This document shows positions 12,704 through 23,950 of a DNA stretch of 64,000 nt, piece by piece. The stretch's first letter is position 1. Each line of letters opens with the position of its first letter. Under the pieces are notes generated by a model. That model was not told the DNA's origin. It worked only from the letters and a program-made list of their open reading frames with translations, and searched no databases. Location: contig OX638132.1 in the NCBI GenBank assembly GCA_951804985.1, positions 105,804,526 through 105,868,525 on the forward strand. The letters are read 5' to 3'. The stretch comes from Dryomyza anilis (taxonomy: Eukaryota; Arthropoda; Insecta; Diptera; Dryomyzidae). The position numbers and the translations under genes were made by a program.

Positions 12704-14404
12704 TTAAACCTCCGAGTCGTCTTCATCCAGTCTACGCGGTCTAGCGTGGGGGCCACCCGCAGTAGTTGCCCGGTTTCTTATTGCCCTGCTGCATGCCTCA
12801 AAACAATTCTCCTCCTGAAGAATGCGATAAAATTGCAACAACAAAATAAGCAACACAACCAGCAACGTTATCAGCGCCAATACGTCACGCGTCGTCCAAT
12901 ACGGATGAATGCCTCCCACGCCCTGCGGATCCCGACCGTGACTCATGTCAGCAGCTGTGCGCAGCTCGGCAGACATTTCGGTGGTCGCGTAATGATGATG
13001 ATTAGCGCTGGCCGCCATCGATGACTTTGCACTGTGGTGCGGCGTCGTCGAGTGCGACTCCAGTGCGTCGTTCGGATTGAAACGCACCGGCAACTGGATG
13101 TTGCGCTCCTTCATGAAGCTGACCATAGCGCGCATATACGGGAAGTCCCAGTCATTGCTGAAGACGCCCAACTCCCGCAGTTGCGGATGCGTTCGTGCGA
13201 GCTGCTCGTAGTCCCAGCGTTGCAAACGGTTGCCCTCGACATAGAGTTTCTCAAGATTGCGCAATGGCTCGAGCACGCTATGGTCCAGGTGCGCGAGATG
13301 ATTGAAGGCCAGGTCAAGGTACATCAGCTTAGGCAGCAGCAGAAAGTGATCCGCGCTTAGGTTCTGCAGCTGATTAAAGCCCAGATTCAGGCTCACGAGA
13401 CTGGGCAGCGGAAGGTAAAGTGGCGACTGCGATGTGCGCAGTGACCTGAGTTCGTTCTTCGACACATCCAGTTTCTGTAGATTCATCATGCCCACGAGCG
13501 GCTCCAACGTGTCGAGCATGTTGCCGTGCAGCTCGAGCTCCTTCACCGCCGCCTTGTCGCCGATGTCCAGGGTCTGCAGCCGATTGTTGTTGGCGCGCAG
13601 CTTAATAACGCTCTTCTGAATTTCACAGCGTCGCAGATTGCTGCTGTGCACCAGCAACGTGTCCACCGATTGTAACTGCAGTTCGTCCAGCGCGCAATGA
13701 CTCAGGTCGAGCAGATGCAATCGTGGCAGATGCGCCAGTGAATTACTCTCGAACAGCGCGAACTTATTGTCACTCAGCAACACCGTGTGCAACTTGAGAT
13801 TGTGTGCAAAGGTCTCGCTGTCGATTTTCTCAATGTCGTTGCTGCTCATGTCGATGTGCTCCAAGAGTTGCAGCTCGCGAAAAAGCCCCGTGGGTAGCTC
13901 GTGCAGGCTGTTCTGCTGCAGATCGAGGTAGCGCAACTGCGCTAATGCCTCGAAAGCTCTGGCATGCACCATGTGTATGTGGTTGTTGGCCAAATACAGT
14001 TCCCGCAGGCCATTCGCAGCCGAAAAGATCTTCTCCGGCAGCTCGGAGAGGCGATTTTGCTGCAGCAGCAGTTTCTGCAGCCGGCGAGCTTGCTCAAAGT
14101 CCTCCATCTGGATGCGATTGAGGCCGCACTGATGCATGAAAAATCCGAGCAGATTGGGCGCCTGTGCAAAGAGCTCCTTGGGCAGCCGTGTGACGATAGC
14201 GTTGCGCAAGATAAGTTCGCTGAGTTGGGGCGCCTGGGATGGAACGACAATCAGTGGGTCATCATATGATATCGTTAGATTGGACAGCGTGCAGAAATAG
14301 ACTTGCGTCTCGGAGCACGCGGCGGTCAGGTTCAGCTGGAGCGCCAAATTCCGCATTGGAGACGACAGCAGCAGCAGGAAGAACAGCGCAACAATCGAAT
14401 TCAT
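12704..14404 (-). CDS. Leucine-rich-repeat single-pass membrane protein (insect)
   Basis: Encodes 566 residues in one uninterrupted exon. Residues 1-22 are a signal peptide (hydrophobic VALFFLLLLSS). An N-terminal cap has Cys30 and Cys38, with glycosylation sequons at Asn25 and Asn42 (also Asn348). Residues 61-228 hold seven strict 24-residue LRRs of the LxxLxLxxNxLxxLP type; less regular repeats follow to about 431, roughly 14-15 in total. The last repeat ends in FSNDWDFPYMRAM, a C-terminal cap style I associate with fly LRR proteins, without the usual Cys-rich LRRCT. A Ser/Thr/His-rich stalk (about 445-500) leads to one membrane segment (507-526) and a basic then acidic tail of about 40 residues with Cys534 and Cys538. 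The extracellular LRR face probably binds a protein partner; the tail has no kinase, TIR or other signalling domain. The start ATG lies in GCAAAATG, a good fly initiation context. Coding sequence is far richer in GC than its surroundings. The exact orthologue is not recognised. Confidence 0.93.
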   Translation of the reverse strand: MNSIVALFFLLLLSSPMRNLALQLNLTAACSETQVYFCTLSNLTISYDDPLIVVPSQAPQLSELILRNAIVTRLPKELFAQAPNLLGFFMHQCGLNRIQMEDFEQARRLQKLLLQQNRLSELPEKIFSAANGLRELYLANNHIHMVHARAFEALAQLRYLDLQQNSLHELPTGLFRELQLLEHIDMSSNDIEKIDSETFAHNLKLHTVLLSDNKFALFESNSLAHLPRLHLLDLSHCALDELQLQSVDTLLVHSSNLRRCEIQKSVIKLRANNNRLQTLDIGDKAAVKELELHGNMLDTLEPLVGMMNLQKLDVSKNELRSLRTSQSPLYLPLPSLVSLNLGFNQLQNLSADHFLLLPKLMYLDLAFNHLAHLDHSVLEPLRNLEKLYVEGNRLQRWDYEQLARTHPQLRELGVFSNDWDFPYMRAMVSFMKERNIQLPVRFNPNDALESHSTTPHHSAKSSMAASANHHHYATTEMSAELRTAADMSHGRDPQGVGGIHPYWTTRDVLALITLLVVLLILLLQFYRILQEENCFEACSRAIRNRATTAGGPHARPRRLDEDDSEV

Positions 14405-14700
14405 TTTGCAACAGTTTTCGATTCGATTTGGTTTGAGTTTATTTTGTTTTGTTTTGCAATCTACAGATAATGAGGCCCCACAATAAATGATCCCTCAATT
14501 ACGATCGCTTCTACGTGTGGCCTCTTTTAGACTGCGGTGCTCGATCCGTTCAATATGCCACAATCTCAGCATTTTCAATTGACATTTCGAGTCAACGTTG
14601 TTTGCTTTGTGTGTGAGCGATTTCGTTATCTTCATCTTTCAGCTCTCGTAAGCGAAGCTTCGCTGATAAGAAATGTGCATGCGTTGATCTCAGGGGCGGA
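14405..14700 (-). promoter_or_regulatory. Upstream region of the LRR gene with GATA motifs
   Basis: Within 300 bp upstream of the start codon are three GATA-type motifs: GATAA at 14466-14470, TTATC at 14626-14630 and GATAAG at 14665-14670. Next to the last is a perfect 14-bp palindrome AGCGAAGCTTCGCT (14651-14664). An initiator-like GCAGTC lies on the minus strand near 14532, but no clear TATA box. GATA clusters are common in promoters of fly gut, fat-body and blood-cell genes; whether these are used is inference. Confidence 0.3.
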
Positions 14701-14760
14701 CTGTGATGAAAAATCTTACCAAAATGTTTATTTTAAATCGACGCAAAAAAATCTAATTTA

Positions 14761-15900
14761 GATTTTTGATGATTCTTAAAAGAACATTTTAAAATCCATT
14801 TTATCACTTTAACTGTGCTTAAAGCAGCAGTATTCATATATCGGACATACATTACCTAATCTTTCCTATTTATTCTACCAATTTAGTTATACGAGCCCCT
14901 TGAATATCGTGTATACAGATCAGGTCTATTAGATATGTTTGTGAAAAGTTCTTATCAACGTCTAGACGGGACTGCGAAATTAGTAATTTGTGCACATTTT
15001 TCAATTATAGTAAACCTTTTTGTATGTTTAGTTTTTCTTTGAAAATTTATGTAATTATTGAGCGGCCCGTTGATGAAAGATCAATTGGCTCTTATGGCCA
15101 TTGCGCCCCTGCTTGATATACTATATAAAGCGCAGACCAAAAGCTTCTAGTTTTTATTTCAACTTGTTTATACAATTATTCCGAGCTTTCGGTATTAAAT
15201 CAATACGAGTACGTATCAGATTGTAGAACTAAAGATCTTTAGTAGTACTCTGCACATAAAATTAGCAAAATAAATTGTACTCTCTTTTAGTTTCCACGCA
15301 GACATCAAGTAGGAAATATAAACAAATCTAATACTGTTCTCAGATTATTTTTCAGAACCAACCGACTTACATTCTTCGGAATTAATTATGTCTCATATGC
15401 GTTATGACATATCGACATCTCATTTGCTATGTTGGAATATGTATTCTCTTCTATCGTAGACGTAACAATGAACCAATTCTAGAGAATTCAATGGGTTATA
15501 CGTTGCTACTTAATTCACATATTTAATAAAAGAAATTCATTCTTTTTGACATCTAGTATATTCTAATCAAATTTCGATTACTTTGGATTATCTTAATTTT
15601 TATCAATTTGTGGTTACTAACGATGATATATCCTAATATTCAAATAGTTATAGCGTTTAAATGTGTTTTATATAAATCTATTTGTCAAAAAAATATTCTT
15701 ATAAAACACCCAATTTTTTAAATGATTTCATGCTTTTTACTTACTATAGAAGTGTTTCAGCTGATATTCCACACTAAAATATGAAATACGAAATTTGAAA
15801 TTCAGATCGACTCTTTAAAAGTTTAAGAAGTTATTTTATATTACGATCATTCTCGAATCGATACTGAAAATAATAATAAAAAGAATCAAAGTGGGAGAAT
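14761..15900. other. Mixed single-copy and AT-rich non-coding DNA
   Basis: No gene recognised. A better-balanced patch lies at about 15060-15140 and includes a TATA-like element annotated separately; the rest is AT-rich without repeat ends. Confidence 0.35.
15122..15165 (+). promoter_or_regulatory. Candidate core promoter (TATATAAAG)
   Basis: TATATAAAG at 15122-15130 is followed by GCGCAGACC and by TTTCAACTT near 15157-15165, a weak initiator-like site about 38 bp from the TATA start. The surrounding 60 bp are more GC-rich than their neighbours. No reading frame or known gene follows. Confidence 0.2.
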
Positions 15901-16101
15901 TCCAGAAATCATATTTTTTACTTTAAAAGGCTGTAAATCTTAAATGGAGCGCCGTAGAAAGGTCAAACTTTGCACACTGAATTCGCGTATTTGGTATAAA
16001 AATCATGAGAATCGCCAAAGCAGGATTTTAGAAATCACATATTTAACTTCAAAAAGCTGTACATCCTAAATGGAGCGTCGTAGAGAGATCAAAATATGTA
16101 C
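15901..16101. repeat. Tandem pair of ~77-bp segments, period about 122 bp
   Basis: 15901-15978 and 16025-16101 share the order CCAGAAATCATAT..., AAAGGCTGTAAATC, TAAATGGAGCG(C/T)CGTAGA, then GGTCAAA. A similar GGAGCGTCG...GGCCAAAGTCTG motif recurs in the composite repeat near 47.9 and 48.6 kb, so this is probably a fragment of a dispersed repeat. Confidence 0.6.
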
Positions 16102-16119
16102 TTTCATGAATATTGAATA

Positions 16120-16785
16120 CTAGCAGGGACCCGTGCTTCGCTGTGGACTTTTTTTATTAGTGTTATAAATGTAGTACCTAAAACAAAAATAATTCTCCGC
16201 CAAAACAACTTTTCCTCGTAGAATTTTTATCCTTGAAATTCTTCCCAAAATATGATTTCCCGTAAAATTCCTCCCCGTTGAGTTTTTTACAGTAGAAGTT
16301 TTAATGTGGGGAATGATTGTGTGGTAAATTTTAGTGTGGTGAGTTTTAGTGTGGTAAATTTTAGTGTGGTGAGTTTTAGTTTGGTGAGTTTCGGTGTGGT
16401 GCGTTTATATAATTTGGGGTGGTTGGTATACCATGTTGTGAAATATATTGTTATCACTGTAACAACTATCGACATACACCATCTTGAAAATGCACCTTCT
16501 ATGGGTGGTGCCACGACCAGTGGTCCAATCCCGCCCACATTCGGCGAGACTATTTATAATGGACAAATATCACGCTGACCAAAATGTTATTAAATTTGCT
16601 ATCCCTTTTGCTGATATAACGTGTTTGTAATATTTGGGTTATATGGGAGGTGCCACGCCCAGTCCATTAATCTCACTAAGATAAAGCCTATAATCCATAC
16701 TGTGTCAAATTTTTATTCGATTCGGTTCAGTCGTTTTGACACCTATTCGGAACATACATACAAACATACACAAATATATAGTAGA
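16120..16785 (-). mobile_element. Helitron-like non-autonomous element 1
   Basis: On the minus strand the element starts TCTACTATATATTTG after a host A (16786) and ends CGGGTCCCTGCTAG before a host T (complement of 16119). This is the Helitron pattern: no inverted repeats, 5' TC, 3' CTRR, insertion between A and T. The interior has GGGCGTGGCACCTCCCATAT and a short array of the 15-bp unit TTAGTGTGGTGAGTT (plus strand, 16303-16405). No replicase is encoded; frames of Val-Val-Ser-Phe type come from the array. Confidence 0.68.
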
Positions 16786-18415
16786 TTGAAATAATGTTTA
16801 AAGCAGATCAAGACGTATAATGGATATACATATAAAATTAAAAAAAAAACCTTATTCACCTTCCAAAGAAATACATTTGCTTCAGTTGTATCCACTCCTC
16901 CAGACCATTTCAGTAGCAAAAAAAAAAAAAAACAATGGATGTGAATATTTATTCAAAAACATTCATTTATAATCATTTTCAGATGCATAATTAATTAATG
17001 CTGATTTGGTTTCGTCTGTTTGTTGATATTTTTTCGAAAGTGATTTGTTTGGGGAGCTTATCTTGTAATTGAAAGATGAGATCGTCAACTAAAACCGAAT
17101 CTGCCGGCTGTGTTGGTAGCCGATTTCGTTATGTCTTTGTGGTACTGTCCTCTCCTTTTGACATGCGTCACAAATCAGTTAAGAAACCACAACGGCATTC
17201 GTTGCCATAGACTCACTCACTCTCTACACTTCGAATGGCGTTGGCTTCTCCAACTATCTATCGCCTTATATCGCATTCCTTGTAAATTTTATCGCAATCC
17301 CTTGTTTTGTTATGGTTTAGTCGACATCGACTCCGCGTTGTCCGTCATTGGATCCGAACGAACATCTGAGGACTGATTATCGCACGACCCAGTGAAATTG
17401 AGAACATAATTATGTGAATTACTTGAGCGATTATCGCACGCAGGGGCAGAGCGAGAACGAGAGTGAGAGCGAGTAAATGGTTAAAATATTCCCTCAAAAC
17501 TCTTTGACTCGACTGATGAAAAGCCCTCGTTTGTCCACGCTCTCCGCTCGCCCAAAAAGGGAGAATCATTTCCATTTTGTTGTATGTTTGAGATTTGGTA
17601 AACATGATTTCGCCATTTTATTATTTAATTCGTTTTGTGTGCATATATGTGTGAGTTTGTCGCTTCATAAAGGATAAAGTTATCCTTCCTTTGTGACTGT
17701 GTGTGGATGTTTATGAGTGTCCTGCGTTCTACGTTCTGCCGAGTGTGCCTGTCTGTCTGTTTGTTTCTGTGGACAATATTGTTCTGGGACCGGATTTTAT
17801 TTTTCATTCTGATGTCCTGTGCTGATAAGCAACGAAATCATTTGCTTTGGCTGAGGATTCTTCTATTCTTTACTTTTTATAATATGATTTAATTTTTATT
17901 TATTTTATTTTTTATTTTTGTATATAGAGTGAAGTGGAAACGCCTGCAGTTGATATTTGACTTGGTTTGTGCGGAGAACAGTGAAAAGTATTCAAAGGAT
18001 GCGCAATGCTAGGACACTTATTGTATGGGACAAATTATAGGACGGAACTGACAGACTTTAAAATCATTCTTTGCGGTTAGTTACTATTTACTTTGGCTAC
18101 GTTATAGAAAATGAGTTTAAAATTTTAAAAAATATATTTTTGCACAAATATATTTAAAAATATTTTAATTTATATTAAGTATGTATCTAAAAATTCATAT
18201 TATCACGCACAATTACTAAAAACTTAATTATTAATATATTTGAATCTATAATAAAGAGGAAAACTTTTTCACGTAACATTTTAACATTTTCCGCAAACAG
18301 GAAAAATTCTATTTCGAGAATGCGTTCAATTTAGGAAGTTGTCCATTTCGGAGAAAAGACCCTTTCGAGGAGGTGTGCATTCGGAGAAGTGAACATAAAC
18401 TAAATAGAATTCCAA
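16786..18415. other. Mostly single-copy non-coding DNA
   Basis: A balanced block at about 17030-17900 contains CGAGCGATTATCGCACG, a GAACGAGAGTGAGAGCGAG purine-rich stretch (17454-17472), CTGTCTGTCTGTTTGTTTC and GTGTGTGGATG. Overlapping frames of 60-90 codons on both strands lack domains. The last 500 bp are AT-rich. No gene called. Confidence 0.4.
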
Positions 18416-19156
18416 ATATCGAGGGCTTATATGCAATACTGCCTATCTACTATTTTGACGAAAATGAGTTTTTGATGCAGCAATCTTCACTGATCACCGC
18501 TGCATTTATGACATTAATTTAGAACCAAAAAAATATTTCTATTACTATTATATTTTCATTTTAATAATTTGTCTATCTACATGAATGATTTTTTATGAAT
18601 ACAATAGTATCTATCTACACACTATTTTTGCTTAAAAGTTTATATTGACTATAAATAAGCATTGCAGGTATGGAGAAGTATATATATACTTCTTAAGCGT
18701 AATTCGTCATGTCCATCTGTCGGTCTGGTCCATCCTAACTCACAATGAAGCGACTCAATTTGTATGAAAAAGGATATGAAATCTATGTGAAAAGAATGAA
18801 ATTGGTTAACGAAGGATGACGTCATATTTTCTCAATGGATATACAATATCAAAGAAGCCATAGGAGCTACTGAAATAATTTTTCTTATACGGAAAACTAA
18901 CTTTTCAAAGATTTTTTCCTATCCTAATATGAAGCCTTAAAGGACGAACTTTGAATTTAGTCTGTACTGAGGAAATATAGCTTGTACCATAGCCTTTGTG
19001 GTATTTCCAGACAAAATGTTTAGTACAATTTTTAAAGAAAGTTTTAATTAATAATTATATAATTTAATAATAATAATAATAATAATTTAATAATTTCCTA
19101 AAATATTTACGGGGTCACTCCGTAGATAGACTTTATTGAATATAAGCCCTCGATAT
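18416..19156. mobile_element. 741-bp element with ~35-bp terminal inverted repeats
   Basis: Left end ATATCGAGGGCTTATATGCA, continuing to TATCTAC at 18452, is matched in reverse complement by the right end (19118-19156, ...GTAGATAG...GCCCTCGATAT) with a few mismatches. The word TCTATCTAC recurs inside (18576, 18610). The interior also has AGGTATGGAGAAGTATATATA and CATGTCCATCTGTCGGTCTG, which are DINE-like words, so a DINE fragment may be nested. Non-coding. Confidence 0.6.
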
Positions 19157-19159
19157 ATA

Positions 19160-19570
19160 TTTTTTCAGTTACATTTTTTTTCGAGAACAATTTTTTTTTG
19201 TAGTATTTTATTTTGGAAACAATTTTTCTCGTAAAAAAGTTAAATTTTTTTTTCGAATTTTATTTTTTAATAATTTATTTTTTCGTATTTCATTTTCGAG
19301 ATTTTTTTTTTGAAAAATTCGTAACAAAAAAATATTTTTTTTTGATTTTTTTCAAAATATTGTTTTATAAATCAAGTAAGCAGTATTTAACAATTAGATA
19401 TCGTAAACTTTATATAAATATATAAATATGTATAATGAAGACAAAAGTTTGTGTGTAAATTGAATGTTTTAGAACATCATATTTAACATTAAAAACATTA
19501 AATTACAATTCAATGAATCTGGTAGTTTGTGAAAAATGCATAATATTTATGAATAAAATCATCATCATAA
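19160..19570. mobile_element. Fragment of CACAGAAAAA-ended AT-rich element
   Basis: T/A homopolymer-rich block with TTATAAATCAAGTAAGCAGT, matching 7.66 kb, and GAATCTGGTAGTTTGTGAAA plus TAATATTTATGAATAAA, matching the reverse complement of 43.33-43.38 kb. Terminal repeats are not preserved. The Phe/Leu-rich 70-codon frame is not a gene. Confidence 0.5.
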
Positions 19571-21250
19571 CCGAGAGAACCAAAACCGAATTGGAAACCA
19601 TTATTCGTTCCGGGTTCATTTCCATGTCTCAAATTTGAAGAATATGACTACGAAAATATAACCAAACCCACACCGAAATCATTAATCATTATAGAAGTCG
19701 ATTCGTAATGAAATTTGAAATTAAAATTGAAGAGTTTTGTATTATTTTCATATCTGTTTTTGACATTCCGTATTTATAAGGCGATTGAATTTTTTCCATT
19801 CTCAATAGCATTGCATTGCTTACTTTGAAGAGGTCCAAATCAAGAGTGAACAGTTTCCTCGTACCAACAAAATCCGTCTGTAGCGGGATTAATATATTCG
19901 GGAAAACTTTGCGTGACCACCAACGTAAACAGCTGCCTATTATTTGAGTTCTTTAGAACTTGCGATATGATCTCGCGAAGTTATCCTCAACAATGGAATT
20001 CTAATGGTATGCAAAGCACTCAATGGCAACCTCAACTCATCACTAGATATTCAATGCAAGGAATGCAATGGCACTCTGTAGGCCCCCGAAGGCAGCACGA
20101 ATTCGACTGCTGCTGCTGCTGCTAACAGGCGATGCAACAAATCTCGCGAACACACAGAGATCTCATGTCAACACTGTCATTGACATATTGACAATGACGC
20201 CATTAACAACAGCGGCAACAACAGCAGCAACAACAGTAACAGCAATTCTCACTGCTGCGCTGCAACTCTGCTGCCCATTGTTACTGTCAAAATTTATGCG
20301 CGTTCATCATCGTGATGACTGAGGTACCAATCGACCCATCATCGTCCGACCAGACCATTGTTTCCAATGTGATGCCAGGCGTCCTGCGCAGCTTCATCTG
20401 CCAACCAAACCAACGACGAAGCCATCATAACTCTGAGTGTCGCTGTTGCTGCTGCTGCCTCTACTGCTTTTGTGAGCAGCACAGCCAGTCAGTCCCAATG
20501 CGTACCATTTGCTTATCAGCAAATACGATGGAGATTAATCGGGCTGATAAGACGCATGCGCAGCCGCTTGTGTGAGAACGCACGACGACCGAACGGAGGA
20601 CAACGACGACCGATTCGTTTGAAATGCGCAGCTCAGAGAGATTTTTTTTGGTAAATACTCGAACTGTAAGGGTCTCTTTTTATGATTATGTATTATTTAT
20701 ATTTTAATTTTTTTTGTTGTTCATTCTGCTTTTTTTCTGCGAGGGCCTGAACTGAACCTCAGTGGCATGCAGGGCGTTTGTTTCGCTTGTTCTTCTCTTT
20801 GTTCGCAAAAGGACTTCGAAGTTCAAACATCTGTCAATCGGCGGCGATAACTCGTTGGCCGCTGCCTTCCTTCCTCCCTCTCGCTGCTGTGGAAGCTTCG
20901 AATAGTTTGTTGGTTGGTTGATTATTGCGTCCTTGTCATGCAGATCTGCACTTGCAACTGTGGTGACCCGTAGTGCTGTCCTCTAGAATCCAGGGCAAGC
21001 TGTGCTAATCATAGATATTTGCATGTCGACTGATGTCCTGTAATGGCTGCCACTGGAATTGGATGTATTTTGAGTATCGGTCGTGCGATCGAGGCTAATT
21101 TGGACTTCTTTGAGGGCGGTACTTATTATGTATTTTGTAGTCCTTGATAAAAACTGGTCGCAAGTGCAGGAAATGCCGGCAGCTGTTTGGTTTTGTTTTT
21201 GCAGGGGATTGGAAAAAAATGATTTTTAAAACCGCAGGAAATATTAGGGA
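19571..21250. other. Single-copy island, possible regulatory DNA
   Basis: GC-balanced sequence from about 19900 on, with CTGCTGCTGCTGCTGC (20108-20123), CAACAGCAGCAACAACAG, another GCTGCTGCTGC run near 20450, and a CTTCCTTCCTCCCTC tract near 20870. Frames of 70-87 codons are rich in Cys, Ala and Thr from the trinucleotide runs. No domain or splice-framed exon can be supported. Confidence 0.4.
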
Positions 21251-21529
21251 AACAACGTGTAAGACATAAGCCTAATTTGCGGGCTTATTTCAAGAAAACA
21301 TTTGACATATATATGACCCTGAAAAAGTAGAAGTGTGAAATAAAGAAAAATATTCCCTACGAAATAATATAATAACTTCCAATAAAATCTCAATAATATT
21401 TCTAATTGGAATAATCCAAAATCAAATTTAGAAATTAGGAATATTCACCTAGCTCAGATGTCATAAATATCAAAAAGAAATTATATCCTAAAACGAGAAA
21501 AAATTGAATTTATAGAAATAAAAAATATC

Positions 21530-21700
21530 ATAAAATCTTATTAAAATTTGTTAATATTTAATAGTATAGAAAAAATAAATATTTTCATATAACTCATAAA
21601 TAATTTTATAGTATTTTCAGTATTTAATGACATTTACCGACTAAAATAATAGTTTATCCTATTGACTAATTTTAATAGTAAAAAAAACATTTTTAGATTT
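21530..21700. mobile_element. Fragment of ~215-bp CYCAGAAAAA MITE
   Basis: Contains the family words AATAGTATAGAAAAAATAAA, TTTTCATATAACTC, AGTATTTAATG and TATCCTATTGACTAATTTTA in the same order as the copy at 62.6 kb. Terminal CCCAG/CTGGG ends are missing. It lies in a broader AT-rich block (21250-21900) without genes. Confidence 0.5.
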
Positions 21701-21899
21701 TATTTTTATTATCTTCATTTGTATCAAAATCGACCTTTAAGTCGTTCTGAATAAATTCTATGAATCGTTCATGTTTCTCACACTCATTTATATCAATTCA
21801 TACATCATGCCGGATAACTTTTAATTGGAAATAGAACCGTAAAGAGATTCAAAAAAGTAACATTTATACCAAGAGTATATATCAAAAAGTTCTACTTAG

Positions 21900-22855
21900 T
21901 CTTCAAGGAATGTGCTCGTTTGTGCCTCGACCTTCGTGAACGTTTGCCATCTGTATTGTGCTGTTGGCATACATTCGCCCCCGTTCCTCTCCGTGGCAGA
22001 CAAGTGAAGTTGCGCGACCTCTTCACGGATCCCCAAACCCCATGCACTCGGAGACGCTCTCTCTCGCTGCATCGCGTACTCGCAATTAAGAGGAAATTCT
22101 ACGAATTATTTAATTAGGCTGCATGCAAAAAGGTGTCTTCTCGCCTGCCCCTCTTCGTTCCGCACTGTCTTCGCGAGCTTATCTGCGAATTCATTTCGTT
22201 TTTCTGTTAACACGTGACTCGCGTTATTACGACGCTGCTGCAACCTCTAGAAATTTAAACAAATCGCGGTCGTCGCAGCACCGCCAGCAGTTGCTGTTCA
22301 CACATCGCAGCCGAGCAGCATGTTGCTCAAAATCTCTGCCAAGTTTCGCTGATTAAATCATCGCCCGAGATGCCGTTTGTGTCGTTTGAGCGCTGGCATA
22401 GTAATGGCTCGTAATGCCTGTCTGTCTGTTTCTTTGATATTTGTCTCACTGTACGCCGTTCGGTCTCGTGGTTTGTAGTTGTGTAAAAATACAATTTTCG
22501 GAATTTCCGCGATGCACTTTATTGATTTGCATTGACGATAAGCGAGGCAATCATTAAGAGTACGTATGATGTTCTATTTTCAATGAGCAACCACAATGCG
22601 AGGAGCTCGCGAACTCAACATACGACTGCCCACACAATCGACAATGAGAGCACATTAATCATCAGTCGGACACCACAAATCAATAGAGACCCAACGCTAG
22701 TCCCGGAGCAAAACGTCAGAAAATGATCACTGCAAATAAAAATATGGCTGCCAAGTGATAATCACTGAAAATTATCATCAACAACTGGAGAAGAAAAGCG
22801 CATAATGAAATAATTATGGATGATGCATCGCCATGTCCCAATTGACTCGAAATGA
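21900..22855. other. Single-copy island
   Basis: GC-balanced sequence with frames of 64-77 codons but no recognisable protein. Words such as CGCTCTCTCTCGC and GCAGCACCGCCAGCAG are present. No gene called. Confidence 0.35.
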
Positions 22856-23260
22856 GTGAGTGAGACTTCATATGAAGAAGTTTATGGGCAATGTGCCCCA
22901 GTAGAAAATAGTGTAATCAGTGACACACACAAGAGCAGATGGCAGAACGAGACCAAATGCAGATTCTTTAATCACACAACACCGATGAAAATCATGCTTT
23001 TCTTAAATAGGAAGGAGTGCATATCACTGACGGACGTATCGGACTTGCTGAGAGCACCTACTACGAAAAAGTTGGTACCACGGAGCACTATCTCTGTGAC
23101 TGTCCAGCTTACTCTAGAAGTAGCAGGCACAGCTATCGTACGGACGAGATGAGAGAGAATATGATTCACTCTTTATCACCCAATAGACTTCTTAAATTTA
23201 AAAAAATTGTTAAAACTAGTGAACTGGATCACATACAAATTAATATAACACTGGTTGAGT
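22856..23260 (+). pseudogene. Broken 3' end of a jockey/I-like LINE polyprotein
   Basis: The frame ending near 23015 reads ...SRWQNETKCRFF..., then KIMLFLNRKECISLT, resembling the segment between the RNase H region and the C-terminal zinc knuckle of non-LTR retrotransposons. After a frame change near 23015 the sequence continues ...TTEHYLCDCPAYSRSSR..., with the His and Cys of a CCHC-type knuckle, then SPNRLLKFKKIVKTSE, the usual LINE C-terminal motif. The reverse transcriptase and endonuclease are absent and at least one frameshift is present, so it is a dead 5'-truncated copy. Confidence 0.6.
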
Positions 23261-23384
23261 GTTATTTTTAACTCTGCTATATTTTTAACTCATAAGAAAC
23301 TTGTTGCAACCTACACTAAATGTAAATGGTTATATGTATCCGTATGTATCACCCAGAAAGATATGTATATATTTGTGTATTCTT

Positions 23385-23560
23385 CTGAATCAATTTGTAG
23401 ATGTTCGTCTGTCTGTCTGTAAGTCTCATGATTAAAAGAATTGAAGAAAAGCCACAGTAATGAAACTCATAACTTTCATTACGTATACACCTACGCTGTC
23501 TGGTATTAAAAATGGGTGTGATCGGTCGACCCTGATCTGTGTTACGACCACTTATGAACA
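23385..23560 (+). mobile_element. DINE-1/INE-1-like fragment
   Basis: GTTCGTCTGTCTGTCTGT (23403-23420) is followed by ACACCTACGCTGTCTGGTAT, AAAAATGGGTGTGATCGGTC and GACC. This is the same order as 34.6-34.7 kb. No 5' hairpin end. Confidence 0.45.
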
Positions 23561-23950
23561 TATGTCTCATATTACGAGAGACAATTTACATTAATGTCCG
23601 AAGTACACTTTTTGTTTTAATAAACGTTATGGAAAAACATATAAAAATTACGTTTTTCTCGTGACATGACTTTAGTATACCTACTTACAAACATAATAGA
23701 AATTTGTTGCGCCAACCAACTTATTCGGTTCTACCAACTGATAAGTGGTTTCCTATAGCATATGTGAAAAGGGTTGTATTTCGGAATACAACCTATTTAT
23801 AACAGTTTTTATTTACATTTTTGTCTGTGTATATGAAAGTATTTCAAGTGCCAAGGGAATATGTCCAGGTCCATCAAACAATCCTTTAAAATTTCTTTAG
23901 CCCACTTAAGCTTTCTTTATTTATCCGAACCTCTTGCAAAATCATAAATT

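Noticed and set aside
12704..14404. Additional frames inside the LRR gene on both strands
   Set aside because: They are shadows of the 566-residue LRR reading frame, whose repeats are unmistakable.
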